From Cyanobacterium sp. uoEpiScrs1 (GTDB lineage Bacteria; Cyanobacteriota; Cyanobacteriia; Cyanobacteriales; Microcystaceae): a stretch of 64,000 nt of DNA. Location: NCBI RefSeq assembly GCF_947331815.1, contig NZ_OX373462.1:1599376-1663375 (forward strand), written 5' to 3'. This document shows, one piece after another, positions 30,910-42,029 of the stretch (positions within the stretch are counted from its first letter, which is position 1; the number at the start of each line of letters is the position of its first letter). The position numbers and the translations under genes are program-made. The notes beneath the pieces were generated by a model. It searched no databases and had not been told where the DNA came from. It was given only the letters and a program-made list of their open reading frames with translations.

Positions 30910-32037
30910 ATGAGCGAGACTTATTTTGCTACTGTTGCGAGAGGATTAGAAGAAATCGCGGCTAAAGAATTAGGATTATTAGGAGCAACAGAAGTTAAAC
31001 CTACTTTTACAGGGGTTTATTTTCAAGGGAATCAAGAATTATTTTATCGAGTTAATTTATGGTCGAGAATTATTTTTCGAATTTTAGTGCCTATCCAAAA
31101 AATTGAAAGCCATAACGAAATTCAACTATATAAGAACGTTTATAAGATAGATTGGTCTAGGTATTTACAAACCCATCAAACATTTCTTGTTAATTGTACT
31201 GGAAGTAATCAAAATTTAAATCACACCCACTTTACAGCATTAAAAATTAAAAATGCTATTGTTAACCAACAAACAGAAAGGTTTAATACTCGTTCTAATA
31301 TTAATGTTAAAAGTCCTGATATTATTATCAACGCTCACATTAATAATAATCATTGTATTCTAAGTTTAGATAGTTCGGGTAGAAGTTTACATCGGAGAGG
31401 ATACCGATCAGCTATGGGAATAGCACCTTTAAAAGAAACCCTGGCAGCCGCCTTATTAGATATAGCCGATTGGGATGGGAGTATTCCTTTTTTAGATCCC
31501 ATGTGTGGTTCAGGAGTTTTACCTGTTGAAGCTGCCTTAAAAGGACTAAATATTGCCCCAGGTTTATATCAAAACAAATTTAGTTTTCAGAATTGGCTTG
31601 ACTTTGATTCAACTACTTATTCTAAAATAGTTGAAGAGGCTAAAAACGAACAACTAAGTCAGTTGAAAGCTCCTATTTTTGGAAGCGATCAAGATATAGA
31701 TGTCCTTAAGCAAGCGTTTACCAATATAGCTGCTTGTGGTCTCGATAAAGACATTAAATTAAATCAAATTCGGTTAGAAGAGATTGAACCCCCAGCTGAT
31801 AAGGGTATTATCATTTGTAATCCTCCTTATGGTAAGCGCATCGGCAACTCCCGACAATTGACAGCGTTGTATAAATCATTGGGCAATGTTTTAAAGCAAC
31901 GTTTTAAGGGCTGGAATGCTTATATTCTAACAGCAAATAAAGAATTAAGTAAACAAATAGGATTAAGAACTTCCCGTCGTATTCCTATCTACAATGGTTC
32001 CCTTCCCTGCACATTACTTAAGTATGAATTATATTGA
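30910..32037 (+). CDS. 23S rRNA guanine-N2 methyltransferase-like (RlmL N-domain type, THUMP + UPF0020)
   Basis: A 375-residue SAM-dependent RNA methyltransferase. The N-terminal part (ATVARGLEEIAAKEL to about residue 165) is the ferredoxin-like/THUMP RNA-binding region. The catalytic domain has motif I DPMCGSGVLPVEAA and the N6/N2-methylase motif NPPYGKRIG. In E. coli this corresponds to the RlmL part that makes m2G2445; the RlmK half is absent, as usual outside enterics. A GTG one codon upstream is possible, but ATG 30910 is preferred. Stand-alone. Confidence 0.88.
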   Translation: MSETYFATVARGLEEIAAKELGLLGATEVKPTFTGVYFQGNQELFYRVNLWSRIIFRILVPIQKIESHNEIQLYKNVYKIDWSRYLQTHQTFLVNCTGSNQNLNHTHFTALKIKNAIVNQQTERFNTRSNINVKSPDIIINAHINNNHCILSLDSSGRSLHRRGYRSAMGIAPLKETLAAALLDIADWDGSIPFLDPMCGSGVLPVEAALKGLNIAPGLYQNKFSFQNWLDFDSTTYSKIVEEAKNEQLSQLKAPIFGSDQDIDVLKQAFTNIAACGLDKDIKLNQIRLEEIEPPADKGIIICNPPYGKRIGNSRQLTALYKSLGNVLKQRFKGWNAYILTANKELSKQIGLRTSRRIPIYNGSLPCTLLKYELY

Positions 32038-32171
32038 TTTGATTAATAAACAGTTTTAATAATTTAATAGAGAAGTTGCTCTAAAACTTTAACTTTAATT
32101 ATAGTAATTTTTAAAAGGTAAGATTAGAATACTTTCTTAATTTATATTCCTATTGGAATAAGGATTTGGAA

Positions 32172-32203
32172 TGTTCTGAACAACTCCTCAGTTACTCAGA
32201 ACA
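32172..32203 (-). terminator. Hairpin downstream of nrdB
   Basis: Arms TGTTCTGA and TCAGAACA with an inner AACT/AGTT pair, 6 bases past the nrdB stop on the minus strand. There is no T-run. Likely transcript end. Confidence 0.5.
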
Positions 32204-32208
32204 GATAA

Positions 32209-33276
32209 TTATATTTCATCCCATCCAGTTACCCCTGAGGACATTACATAACTAGTGACTGTTGATTCAAAAAAGTTCGCCTTAGTATGTGCTTCTTTTT
32301 TAGTATCAGAAAAACGCTCTAAATGAGTATAGGGACTTTTGTTATATTTAGTTTCTGGATAGAGGGGTTCCAATCCAATCGAACGCAACCGAATATTGGC
32401 CAGGTATTTAGTATATTGTTCAGTGCTAGACTCAGTAATTCCTAAGATATTATTCCCAATAATATGATTAGTCCAACGACATTCATGTTCTACAGCTCTA
32501 GCAAACATATCATAAATTTGATCTACAGAGTGAGTAAATATTTTTCTTGCTTCTGGAATTAGCTTCTGATATAGACGAACATGACTTAATTCATCTCGGT
32601 TAATCATTTTAAAAATGTCGGCTGATCCAGACATTAACATTCTTGATGCTAGATTATAAAAGTAAATAAACCCATTGTAAAAATATAATCCTTCTAATAA
32701 AAAGTCTCCCATTAGCGCCACAAAGTAATTCTCTGAAGTTGGATTATCAATATATTTTTGATACAAACTTGCAATAAACTCGCAACGTTTTTTCAAAATT
32801 TTGTCAGTGCGCCAAAACTCATAAACATGATTGCGTCTTTCCGGGGGAATAATAGTTTCAATAATATACTGATAACTTTGATTATGCATTCCTTCTTGAG
32901 AAATCTGTTCTGCCATACATAGACTAACTTCTGGTGCTGTTACACTACTTTTTAGATGTGGAATATTACAAGTTTGTATTGAATCCAAAAAAGTAAGATA
33001 AGCTAAAATTCCTTCATAAGCATAACGTTCATCATTAGTTAAATTGGCGTAGTCTACTACATCTTGTGTGATATCTATCCGTTGAGGAATCCAAAAGTTT
33101 TCTCTCATCTGCTGATATAAATTTACCGTCCAAGGGAATCTAACATCATTAAGTTGCATTAAATTTGTTGTGTTACCAAACCAGATAGAACGATTTTCTA
33201 TGGCATCATCCCCATTTGGATTAAAAATAGGGTTAATAGGCATTTGTTTCGGTATTTTAGTCTTATTTACTACCAT
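32209..33276 (-). CDS. nrdB: Ribonucleoside-diphosphate reductase, beta subunit (class I)
   Basis: The small subunit that holds the diiron-tyrosyl radical cofactor. The 355-residue protein has QEGMHNQSYQYI (E-x2-H with the radical Tyr four residues after His) and the later RDELSHVRL (E-x2-H). The central helices FLDSIQ and FLLEGLYFYNGF supply the other ligands. The Tyr points to an oxygen-activated class Ia-like enzyme. It lies downstream of nrdA on the same strand, but 485 bases away with a long hairpin between, so the pair may not be a tight operon. Confidence 0.95.
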   Translation of the reverse strand: MVVNKTKIPKQMPINPIFNPNGDDAIENRSIWFGNTTNLMQLNDVRFPWTVNLYQQMRENFWIPQRIDITQDVVDYANLTNDERYAYEGILAYLTFLDSIQTCNIPHLKSSVTAPEVSLCMAEQISQEGMHNQSYQYIIETIIPPERRNHVYEFWRTDKILKKRCEFIASLYQKYIDNPTSENYFVALMGDFLLEGLYFYNGFIYFYNLASRMLMSGSADIFKMINRDELSHVRLYQKLIPEARKIFTHSVDQIYDMFARAVEHECRWTNHIIGNNILGITESSTEQYTKYLANIRLRSIGLEPLYPETKYNKSPYTHLERFSDTKKEAHTKANFFESTVTSYVMSSGVTGWDEI

Positions 33277-33761
33277 AGTATGATTGAGTTTATATACAAT
33301 TATAGATACAATTAAGTCTCTATTATTTTAACATTACATACAAATCAGTCAATTAATTTTTTGATTTGAAATATATTCTATACATTGTATTCTTTTTTTT
33401 GTTTAATTATATTAATTAAACAAAAAAATATGCTGACTTTATTGTAATAATATAAATCTTTTAAATGAATTACTAAAACACTTAAATACTATAAATTTTA
33501 GTATTATGATTTATAAATACTTTTGATACATTTTAATGAGTGTTACTTTTCTTATTTTTATTGAAAAAAATTACTATAAATTACATCTTTCCAACAAGAT
33601 ATATAAAGCATTATAAAAAAATAAAAAAACAAATACACTTTTTAATAACTTTATATATTATTTATAATATATAAAGTTATTAAAAATAAAAAACATTTTT
33701 TATTCACCCTTAACTACCTTTTAGTTTTTCACACTATTTAGTATCTATTAGACTAAATCAG
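33277..33761. other. Gap of about 485 bases between nrdA and nrdB with a long hairpin
   Basis: AT-rich intergenic region of the nrd pair. It contains a 22-base-pair hairpin about 75 bases past the nrdA stop and must hold the nrdB leader. No other feature is seen. Confidence 0.6.
33639..33686 (-). terminator. Long perfect hairpin (22 bp stem, 4 nt loop) after nrdA
   Basis: Arms TTTTTAATAACTTTATATATTA and the exact reverse complement flank TTTA. On the minus strand the stem closes the nrdA transcript and could end it or cut down read-through into nrdB. Confidence 0.6.
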
Positions 33762-36074
33762 TTAATTTGCACAGGCAGAACAACTATTATTAGATTCTTT
33801 AAAATCATCTTTTTGAACGGTTCTAATGTAATAAACAGCCTTACAACCTTCTTGCCAAGCTAATACTAAAGTATCAAAAATATCTTTGGCATTAATAGAG
33901 CGTTCTGGTTCATGGGGGAAATAGATACCTTTATTCAAATTAAATAACAATTCCATAGAAATACCTGTATCAATCCACTGCTGTATTTGTCCTACAGCTT
34001 TTACCACTTTTTGTTGATCCAAAGTTTTGTTTTCAGGATAAAACCAAAAAGCTTCCTCAATAAAAGGTGGAGCAATAGGAACAGTCCCTTTCGCCCATTT
34101 ATCATAAAAAAAGCGACTATAAACTGGAAGAATACTAGCTGTGCATCCTTGAACTAAGGAAGAGGAGGTGTTAGGGGCGATTGCGGTAATATGAGAGTTA
34201 CGAATGCCGTAAGCTTGAATGTCTTCTGATAACTTTTTCCAGCGTTCTTTATGAGTAGCATTTTCTAAAAACCATTCTACTGGTTTTGCCCCGATTAACT
34301 TACCTTGATGCCATTCACTTCCCACAAAAGCCTGATAGGGCTGCCTTTCTTTGGCTAACTCCATAGAAGCGTAAGTACACCAATAACTAAATTCTTCAAA
34401 TAACTGATTAATTTCTGTCAATTTTTCATAGGATAAATGTCTTTTGGCTAGCCAATCTGCTAAGCCCATACATCCTATTCCAATCGTACGATATTTATCA
34501 TTATGAGCTTTAGCATCATCAAAAGGACTATTCGTAATATCAATAGTGTTATCTAAAATTCTAACAGCAACATTACAAATATACTTTAAATCATCAGTGT
34601 CAAGATTTGCTAAATTTAGGGAAACAAGATTACAAGAATGTGCCTCTCTACCAGAAGAAACATTGCTAAAAGATTCGGTGCATAAATTTACTCCAGGAAT
34701 ATATCCCTGATGTTTATTAGGATTAGCACGGTTCATAGTATCTTTGAAAGCCAAATAGGGCATTCCCGTTTCTACCTGTGACCGCATAATTGTTTTGAAT
34801 AAGTCACGGGCTTGAACACGCTTATAAAGAGTGATTTCCTTGCCTAATGTTTGCTCAATCACTCGATAGGCTTCCTCAAACTTTTCTCCCCATAAGTTAG
34901 CCAATTCTATACCTAATTTACTACGAACTTCATAGGGATCTACTAACGTCCATTCGTGTTTATTTACAACCCGACGCATAAACTCATCAGTTAAAATTAG
35001 CTGAGGGAAGACATCATAAGCTTTACGTCTTTGATCTCCATTTTCTGTCTGCATTTCCAAAAATTCGGGAACGTCTAAATGCCAAATATCTACCCCAACA
35101 GTCACAGCCCCCGCCCGTCTACCTCCTTGGTTGACAGCGATCGCAGTATCATTAAGTAATTTTATCCAGGGAATAATTCCCCCAGAAGCGTTGGCTTTTC
35201 CCATAACCCAACTCCCAGTAGCCCGAATTCGGCTGACATTGACGCCAACTCCCCCTCCATTTTTAGAAATTCTAGCAGCGTTAGTTATTTCTTTAAAAAT
35301 ACTCTCTAAATCATCATCAATAGATACAATAAAACAACTCGTCAACGAACCGCCAGGAATTCTAAGATTAGCTAAAATTGGGGTAGCTAGAGAAATTGTG
35401 CGAGTGGCAATTGCCTCATAAAACCGTCGGGCCCAAACTAGTCTGTTTTCGGGAGCTTCTATCGTCGCTAACAAGAGCGAACAAGTTAGTAAAGCTTCTT
35501 GAGGAAGTTCATCAAACAATAGATAACGTCCTGTCAAAAGTACTGCTCCGGCATAATCATAGTCTGTATCCCAATCAGGATTAATCCAACTGCCCGCCTC
35601 TTTTAATTCCTCATTGGAATACGTAAGTATTCTTGGATCATAAGCTTTAGATTCAACTTTCGTTTTGACAGTTTTATGGTAGTCACCATATTGATAGCCT
35701 CGACTGACTAGGGTATCTTTCCATAAGCTCCAGATATGAAGTCTTCCTGCTACATAACGCCAGTCTGGTTCATCTGGTCCACACATTTCTAAAGCGCAGT
35801 TGATCAGATTATCCTGAATTTCTCTAGTAGTAATACCGTGGCGTAAACGAGTTTTTAATCCGGCTTCCAAGGCGATGGAATTAACGTTATAACCTTGGCA
35901 AGCCCAATCTACAACTTCCCGAATTTTTCCAATATTCAGAGGAGTCCAAGAATTATCTCGGCGAATAACTTGAATTTTACTAGTTCCCGAATTAATCTGG
36001 TTTTCTGGAGCAGAAGAAGGTTGATAGTTAGTTACTTGAGAAGAATTAAAGGAAGTTAAGACAGTTGGCTGCAT
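33762..36074 (-). CDS. nrdA: Ribonucleoside-diphosphate reductase, alpha subunit (class I)
   Basis: The catalytic subunit that reduces NDPs to dNDPs. The N-terminus (about residues 30-120) is an ATP-cone that senses ATP/dATP. Active-site Cys residues lie in LTSCFIVS, NLCTES and HSCNLVSLNLANL; the radical-relay Tyr pair is in AVYYIRT; the C-terminal CSACAN supplies the redox shuttle. An ATG 42 bases further upstream exists, but MQPTVLTSF is the more likely start (770 residues). It is followed by a long hairpin and then nrdB. All catalytic residues appear intact. Confidence 0.95.
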   Translation of the reverse strand: MQPTVLTSFNSSQVTNYQPSSAPENQINSGTSKIQVIRRDNSWTPLNIGKIREVVDWACQGYNVNSIALEAGLKTRLRHGITTREIQDNLINCALEMCGPDEPDWRYVAGRLHIWSLWKDTLVSRGYQYGDYHKTVKTKVESKAYDPRILTYSNEELKEAGSWINPDWDTDYDYAGAVLLTGRYLLFDELPQEALLTCSLLLATIEAPENRLVWARRFYEAIATRTISLATPILANLRIPGGSLTSCFIVSIDDDLESIFKEITNAARISKNGGGVGVNVSRIRATGSWVMGKANASGGIIPWIKLLNDTAIAVNQGGRRAGAVTVGVDIWHLDVPEFLEMQTENGDQRRKAYDVFPQLILTDEFMRRVVNKHEWTLVDPYEVRSKLGIELANLWGEKFEEAYRVIEQTLGKEITLYKRVQARDLFKTIMRSQVETGMPYLAFKDTMNRANPNKHQGYIPGVNLCTESFSNVSSGREAHSCNLVSLNLANLDTDDLKYICNVAVRILDNTIDITNSPFDDAKAHNDKYRTIGIGCMGLADWLAKRHLSYEKLTEINQLFEEFSYWCTYASMELAKERQPYQAFVGSEWHQGKLIGAKPVEWFLENATHKERWKKLSEDIQAYGIRNSHITAIAPNTSSSLVQGCTASILPVYSRFFYDKWAKGTVPIAPPFIEEAFWFYPENKTLDQQKVVKAVGQIQQWIDTGISMELLFNLNKGIYFPHEPERSINAKDIFDTLVLAWQEGCKAVYYIRTVQKDDFKESNNSCSACAN

Positions 36075-36116
36075 CGTTAGTTTAAACTTTTTAAAAACAA
36101 ACGTAAACTGAATCAA

Positions 36117-37706
36117 TGAAACTGACAGCTTTGTACTATTTTTTGTACTTGATTTCAGTCTAATAATTGAAGCTACATTCTTGGTTATACCACATATATG
36201 GTGTAAGTGCTAGGGGCTTTACTCTATATATGGACATATAATGCAACAATACATCATTTAGATTAATGGTTTACAATTGACTGTCTAAACTTAGTTACAC
36301 AAATAAATCCGTTACAATTTATATATTTAGCTGTGATGACCTCAACTAATTTCACCTATTTAGTTGAATTGACAAAATACCAAAATAAGTTTTTTTAGTA
36401 AATTTTGCTTAATAAACCAAGTATTCAGTGATTATATTGAGTAAATGAACATAAGTAATATCAAATCCGTCACTTAAATTCTAACATCCTAATGAAATAT
36501 GACTGGCAAATCCAGTCATATCAGGAATTAGTAGTCTTTCGTCATAAATAAGACAAATAATGACTATTTTAACGACTCTTATTCTTATAGTTGATGATAT
36601 GCGTAATATACAAAAAAATTTAAAGTTGACAAAAATAATTAATTTCTTTATTTTACGTTATTTAACTTTATTATCTACAACAATAGACAGTTAATGAATG
36701 TAGAGTAGATTGTTCGTATAACTACAATAAATTTATAAATGAAAGTCCTTATTTTTGTAAACAAAATTGCGATATAAATAATCAACAATAATTCCTATTG
36801 TAATCACTTTAATAATTTATGTATGATAAAAATGTATATAATTTAGTCATTTGTTTAATCCATAATTTTACTTAATAAAACACACTATATTTTACACTCA
36901 ACTTAAACTTAGTAGAACATGATAAAAAATCAGGTATATTCTAAACATATCATTGGTAACAATAATACATAACATAAATAAGGTTTATTTTGCAGTTTCA
37001 GTATTAATATAACAGAAAAAATAAGCCCAAAACTAAATATTATACTGAGCTTTAATGACTGCTATTGATTTATTTCTGTTTTTTACTTACTAAGATATTT
37101 ATGTTTAAAACAATTACTATTCTTATGAAGTACAATCAATTTATCTTAGCTTAAATTAGTATTTAATTATTAAAAAATTTTATTGTAAATGGCAATATAT
37201 TGAAGATCTAGTTATTAAGATACTTAATTGCTTGTTTGGAGAATGTAGCAAGTATTACTTTTAATGAAAAGACATGAGAAATTTTTAGTATAAATATTTA
37301 CTCTAAAAACCTTTAAGTTCTCCCTCGTTTAATCTGATAATATATATATTATTTATAGTGAATTTATATTGTCGTCAGAGCTAAACAAAAAATATTAAAA
37401 GTACATTTAAACTTATTACTAAAAATTATTTTTCAATATCTATGTTGCTAAAAAACGGGTTAGAATAGTAAGAAGATACTTAAATTATATTCAACATCTT
37501 TATAGTTAATCCTTCTGAACAAGTCTAAGCATAAATAGTTTCAGAATTTGACTAGGTACTTTTAGGTTAAAACTTTAGACTAATGTTACACCATAGGTGT
37601 TAGACCATGAGCTATTATCTATTAATTGAGGGTTAATCCTTAACCCTCAAACCAAATAAAACTTTATTATATTCTGGTTATCCTCCGGGAGCCAAAATTC
37701 CAACTT
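36117..37706. other. Gene-free gap of about 1.6 kb
   Basis: Between divergent nrdA and the PRC-barrel gene. AT-rich; the only structure seen is an 11-base-pair hairpin shortly before the PRC-barrel gene. No coding remnant is convincing. Confidence 0.5.
37626..37650 (+). promoter_or_regulatory. Leader hairpin upstream of the PRC-barrel gene
   Basis: TTGAGGGTTAA and TTAACCCTCAA close a three-base loop about 57 bases before the ATG. It may be a leader structure or the terminator of a lost upstream gene. Confidence 0.4.
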
Positions 37707-38666
37707 ATGGACACAATGACTAGCGATAAAATCCGATTACGTAACGAATTTATTAATACACAAGTCATCACTCGCAATACAGGTAAAAAGTTAGGTGTTG
37801 TCAAGGAAGTCTTAGTAGATATAGACCGACGAGAAGTAGTTTCCCTAGGATTACGAGACAATATGCTCTCATTGTCGGGAATACCCCGATATATGTATCT
37901 TTCGAGTAGTCATCAAATTGGGGATGTAGTCCTAGTTGAAGATGAAGACGTAGTTACAACCGTCGATATCGATACTTATTCTTCTGTTGTTAACTGTGAA
38001 GTAATAACTGAGACAGGAGAGTCGTTAGGGCGAGTCCGAGACTTTGAGTTTAATATTGAGACGGGAAAAGTATCCTCCATTATCATAGCTTCTCTGGGCT
38101 TGCCCCAAATTCCTGATCGGTTAATTAGTACTTACGAACTATCTATTGAACAAGTGATCAGTAGTGGTCCTAATCGCTTAATTGTTTTTGAAGGAGCAGA
38201 AGAGCAGTTAGTTCAAATAACGGTGGGGGTTTTAGAACGGTTAGGTATTGGCCGTCCTCCCTGGGAAAAAGAAGAAGAAGATATTTACTATCCTCCAACC
38301 ACACGACCTGATAACCAGCTTGGGACAGGCATACCTGTGCGTACTCATACTCCTTTCCAAGAACGACAGTCAGTGATAGAAGAACAGTGGGATGAGGATA
38401 CTTGGGAGCAGCCCATTGCTGCCTCCCCCCCAAAAAAACAAACTGAATCTATCCGTTACGAAGAACTAGAAGAGGATAACTGGGGAGAAGTCAAAGTAAA
38501 ACGTAAGACTCATTACGAACCACCTCGGCAAGAAAGAGAGTATAAGTACGACGAAGTTCGAGGGGATGTTTGGGATGATGATGTTGAACTCGAATCTTAT
38601 AATCCTCCTCGAGTTGACATTCCTCAAAAACAGAAACAACCTGAATACTATGAAGAAGAGGCTTAA
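37707..38666 (+). CDS. Tandem PRC-barrel domain protein with acidic tail
   Basis: A 319-residue soluble protein. Two PRC-barrel domains occupy about residues 10-85 (FINTQVITRNTGKKLGVVKEV) and 93-170 (VVNCEVITETGESLGRVRDFEF). A low-complexity C-terminal region rich in Glu, Asp, Pro and Tyr follows and is probably disordered. PRC-barrels mediate protein or RNA contacts (as in RimM and photosynthetic reaction centre H subunit); the role of this cyanobacterial form is unknown. Two ATGs (codons 1 and 4) compete. The next gene is on the same strand 167 bases on, with its own promoter-like sequence. Confidence 0.82.
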   Translation: MDTMTSDKIRLRNEFINTQVITRNTGKKLGVVKEVLVDIDRREVVSLGLRDNMLSLSGIPRYMYLSSSHQIGDVVLVEDEDVVTTVDIDTYSSVVNCEVITETGESLGRVRDFEFNIETGKVSSIIIASLGLPQIPDRLISTYELSIEQVISSGPNRLIVFEGAEEQLVQITVGVLERLGIGRPPWEKEEEDIYYPPTTRPDNQLGTGIPVRTHTPFQERQSVIEEQWDEDTWEQPIAASPPKKQTESIRYEELEEDNWGEVKVKRKTHYEPPRQEREYKYDEVRGDVWDDDVELESYNPPRVDIPQKQKQPEYYEEEA

Positions 38667-38722
38667 GAAAAGTCGGAAGTAAGTAGAGGATCGCCAAACT
38701 TAATCTATCACTGTTGAAATTC

Positions 38723-38750
38723 TTTACATTTTGACAAACTGTGCTAGTAT
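38723..38750 (+). promoter_or_regulatory. Candidate sigma-70 promoter for the Gfo/Idh gene
   Basis: TTTACA and TAGTAT are separated by 16 bases, about 85 bases before the gene. A TTGACA overlaps the spacer but is too close to the -10. Confidence 0.5.
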
Positions 38751-38833
38751 CTTTGGTGATCGACTAAAGAATTAAAATTTTTTATTCTGAAATCTATTTT
38801 AAGTTAAAACTTGGTGTAGGAGTGTCCAGGAGA

Positions 38834-39904
38834 ATGTCAGACGCACAATTGACCCGAAAAAAACCACGAAATCCCTTTGATCCCATTCGCATTGGTGTGA
38901 TTGGGGTAGGCAACATGGGTCAACACCATACTCGTGTTTTCAGTTTGCTCAAAGATGTAGAATTTGTTGGTGTCTCCGATGTCAACGTTGAACGAGGTTT
39001 AGATACTGCTAGTAAGTATCGAGTTCGTTTTTTTGAGAATTATCATGACTTACTGCCCCATGTTGATGCTGTCTGTATTGCTGTGCCTACACGCTTGCAT
39101 CACTCAGTGGGGATGGATTGTCTCAAAGCTGGAGTTCATACTCTTATTGAAAAACCTATTGCAGCAAGTATTGCTGAAGCTGAATCGTTAGTCAACGCAG
39201 CAGCTGGCTCTAATGGGATTCTGCAAGTGGGACATATAGAACGATTCAATCCCGCCTTCCAAGAGTTAAGTAAAGTTCTCAAGACCGAGGAATTGCTAGC
39301 CTTAGAGGCTCATCGTATGAGTCCTTATTCTCAACGAGCAAACGATGTTTCTGTAGTTTTGGATCTAATGATTCACGACATTGATTTACTGCTTGAGTTA
39401 GTAGGCGATCGTGTGGTCAAGTTGAACGCTAGTGGCAGCCGTGCTGCAGATTCGGGATATTTAGATTATGTAACTGCTACCTTAGGATTTGCTAATGGTA
39501 TTGTTGCTACCTTAACTGCTAGTAAAGTAACTCACCGCAAGATTCGCCGTCTAGCAGCACATTGTGAAAACAGCCTAACAGAGGCAGATTTTTTAAACAA
39601 TGAAATTCTGATCCATCGTCAAACCACTGCCAATTATACTAGTGATTACGGTCAGGTTCTCTATCGTCAAGATGGACTAATTGAAAAAGTCTATACTAGC
39701 AACATCGAGCCTCTTCATGCCGAGCTAGAACACTTTGTTCACTGCGTTAGAGGCGGTGATCAACCCTCAGTAGGAGGAGAACAAGCTCTCAAGGCGTTGC
39801 GCCTAGCCAGTTTAATCGAACAAATTGCCCTTGACGGACAAGTGTGGCAACAGTCTGACCAAGTCTACCAAGAGTTAAGCCATTTGGGGATTAGTGTTTC
39901 TTAA
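38834..39904 (+). CDS. Gfo/Idh/MocA family oxidoreductase
   Basis: A NAD(P)-dependent sugar-type dehydrogenase family member, about 356 residues. The Rossmann motif GVIGVGNMGQHH is near residue 25, followed by AVPTRLHH and the EKPIA motif with the catalytic Lys; the second domain has HIERFNPAF and MIHDIDLLLEL. The substrate cannot be inferred; it is a well-kept cyanobacterial family with no pathway that I can name. A GTG lies four codons upstream; I prefer the ATG. A stem with arms GTAGGGG/CCCCTAC follows the stop and probably ends transcription. Confidence 0.88.
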   Translation: MSDAQLTRKKPRNPFDPIRIGVIGVGNMGQHHTRVFSLLKDVEFVGVSDVNVERGLDTASKYRVRFFENYHDLLPHVDAVCIAVPTRLHHSVGMDCLKAGVHTLIEKPIAASIAEAESLVNAAAGSNGILQVGHIERFNPAFQELSKVLKTEELLALEAHRMSPYSQRANDVSVVLDLMIHDIDLLLELVGDRVVKLNASGSRAADSGYLDYVTATLGFANGIVATLTASKVTHRKIRRLAAHCENSLTEADFLNNEILIHRQTTANYTSDYGQVLYRQDGLIEKVYTSNIEPLHAELEHFVHCVRGGDQPSVGGEQALKALRLASLIEQIALDGQVWQQSDQVYQELSHLGISVS

Positions 39905-39923
39905 ATTAGCATCGAGCTACTCA

Positions 39924-39950
39924 GTAGGGGCAAAAATGGTCAACCCCTAC
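39924..39950 (+). terminator. Terminator-like hairpin after the Gfo/Idh gene
   Basis: Arms GTAGGGG and CCCCTAC lie 20 bases past the stop, followed by GTCGATTTTA. The GC-rich stem stands out in this AT-rich DNA. Confidence 0.6.
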
Positions 39951-40157
39951 GTCGATTTTAACCTTTATATTAGTTCTCCTCTAGTACTCTTTCCTTAAGA
40001 TTCCCTACGGGAAACGCAGTTATTAAATTAAACTGTCGGTTGAATCTTAATACAATTCGAAACAAATACACGACAAGTATGCTGTTGGCTTACAGCATAC
40101 ATAAATGATCGCCCCAAAAGTAAATTGACAATGTAAAAAGTAAAAAGATATGCTACC

Positions 40158-40358
40158 ATGAAAACGATAAGAATATAACTGGCTTAAGCCGGATTACCTT
40201 ATGCATGAGCTATGGGTGCTGCACTAGTCTAAATCATAAGCGTTTCGAAAGCACTATGGCAGAGTGTTGACCGTGAGGATTAATTTTTCGAGAATGGTCC
40301 AGTGACCAAGTCAGACACACCCGATTGGAAATATATAAATACAAAGAAAGAATATTAA
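40158..40358 (+). pseudogene. Decayed protein gene with five internal stops
   Basis: One frame of 67 codons from ATG reads as protein but for stops at codons 7, 10, 17, 25 and 42, and then a final TAA. Between them are long gene-like stretches: AGLPYA, AMGAALV, IISVSKALWQSVDRED, FFENGPVTKSDTPDWKYINT. Four of the five internal stops are TAA, one transition from CAA (Gln). Base composition is also richer in G+C than the gaps. I do not recognise the parent family; the short fragment suggests that the 5' part is already gone or that the gene was small. Confidence 0.6.
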
Positions 40359-40577
40359 CTAAAATTAATGTAACAGAGGTTGAGTACAGAACAATAATAC
40401 TAGTTTATTAATTCGCAAATTTATCATGGTTTTGCTAAATTAACACATCCTGTTATCCAACCGTTTTGGGGATATCTTTGTCACAATTTCTTAGCCTATT
40501 CTAGTTAAATCTTCGCTAACCTATTATCTAGAGTTATTTTTCTAACCTGTTCATTTTTAAGCTAGGAGCCAAGCTCA

Positions 40578-40715
40578 ATGTCAGATCTTAATCGCGGCAT
40601 TATGAAATTCGACGGAGCCGATAAGCCCGTTCTCATTGCTATTTCTGCTTTCTTGATTTTTGGAACAATTATAGGATTGATTCTGTGGGCGTTTAAAGTA
40701 GCCTATGTTGCTTGA
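40578..40715 (+). CDS. 45-residue single-pass membrane protein
   Basis: A short gene with a strong Shine-Dalgarno (AGGAG, 9 bases before ATG). The protein starts MSDLNRGIMKFDGADKP and ends with one transmembrane helix of about 23 residues (LIAISAFLIFGTIIGLILWAF). Codon structure is clean, in contrast with the decayed gene just upstream. It resembles the small subunits of thylakoid complexes in size and layout, but I cannot match it to a named psb, psa, pet or ndh subunit. Confidence 0.75.
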   Translation: MSDLNRGIMKFDGADKPVLIAISAFLIFGTIIGLILWAFKVAYVA

Positions 40716-40806
40716 ATTAATCTAAATTAATGATTGGGTTGTCCATCATTTTTTGAATTGGTCCAAACGACTTTTAAGGTTCTTAGAGTATATAAACTGT
40801 CTCTGA

Positions 40807-41961
<1,155 letters not shown>

Positions 41962-41981
41962 ATAAATTGTCTGATAAAAAA

Positions 41982-42010
41982 TTGCATATCCAAAACATCT
42001 GTGTTAGTAT
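41982..42010 (+). promoter_or_regulatory. Candidate promoter of the tRNA-Tyr/tRNA-Thr unit
   Basis: TTGCAT and TAGTAT at 17-base spacing, starting 21 bases after the CNNM stop and ending about 20 bases before the tRNA. A good sigma-70 match. Confidence 0.6.
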
Positions 42011-42029
42011 AGATAGTCGTGGCACAAAT

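Larger units (their letters stand above)
39905..40577. other. Gap of about 670 bases with hairpins and a decayed gene
   Basis: After the Gfo/Idh gene come a terminator-like stem (39924-39950) and a 9-base-pair hairpin (40077-40100), then the stop-riddled gene remnant at 40158-40358. The last 200 bases lead into the 45-residue protein. Confidence 0.6.

Noticed and set aside
40140-40370. Structured RNA, riboswitch or group I intron in the GC-richer patch
   Set aside because: No conserved core of cobalamin, SRP, RNase P, tmRNA or group I RNA was found, whereas one frame reads well as protein with scattered stops.
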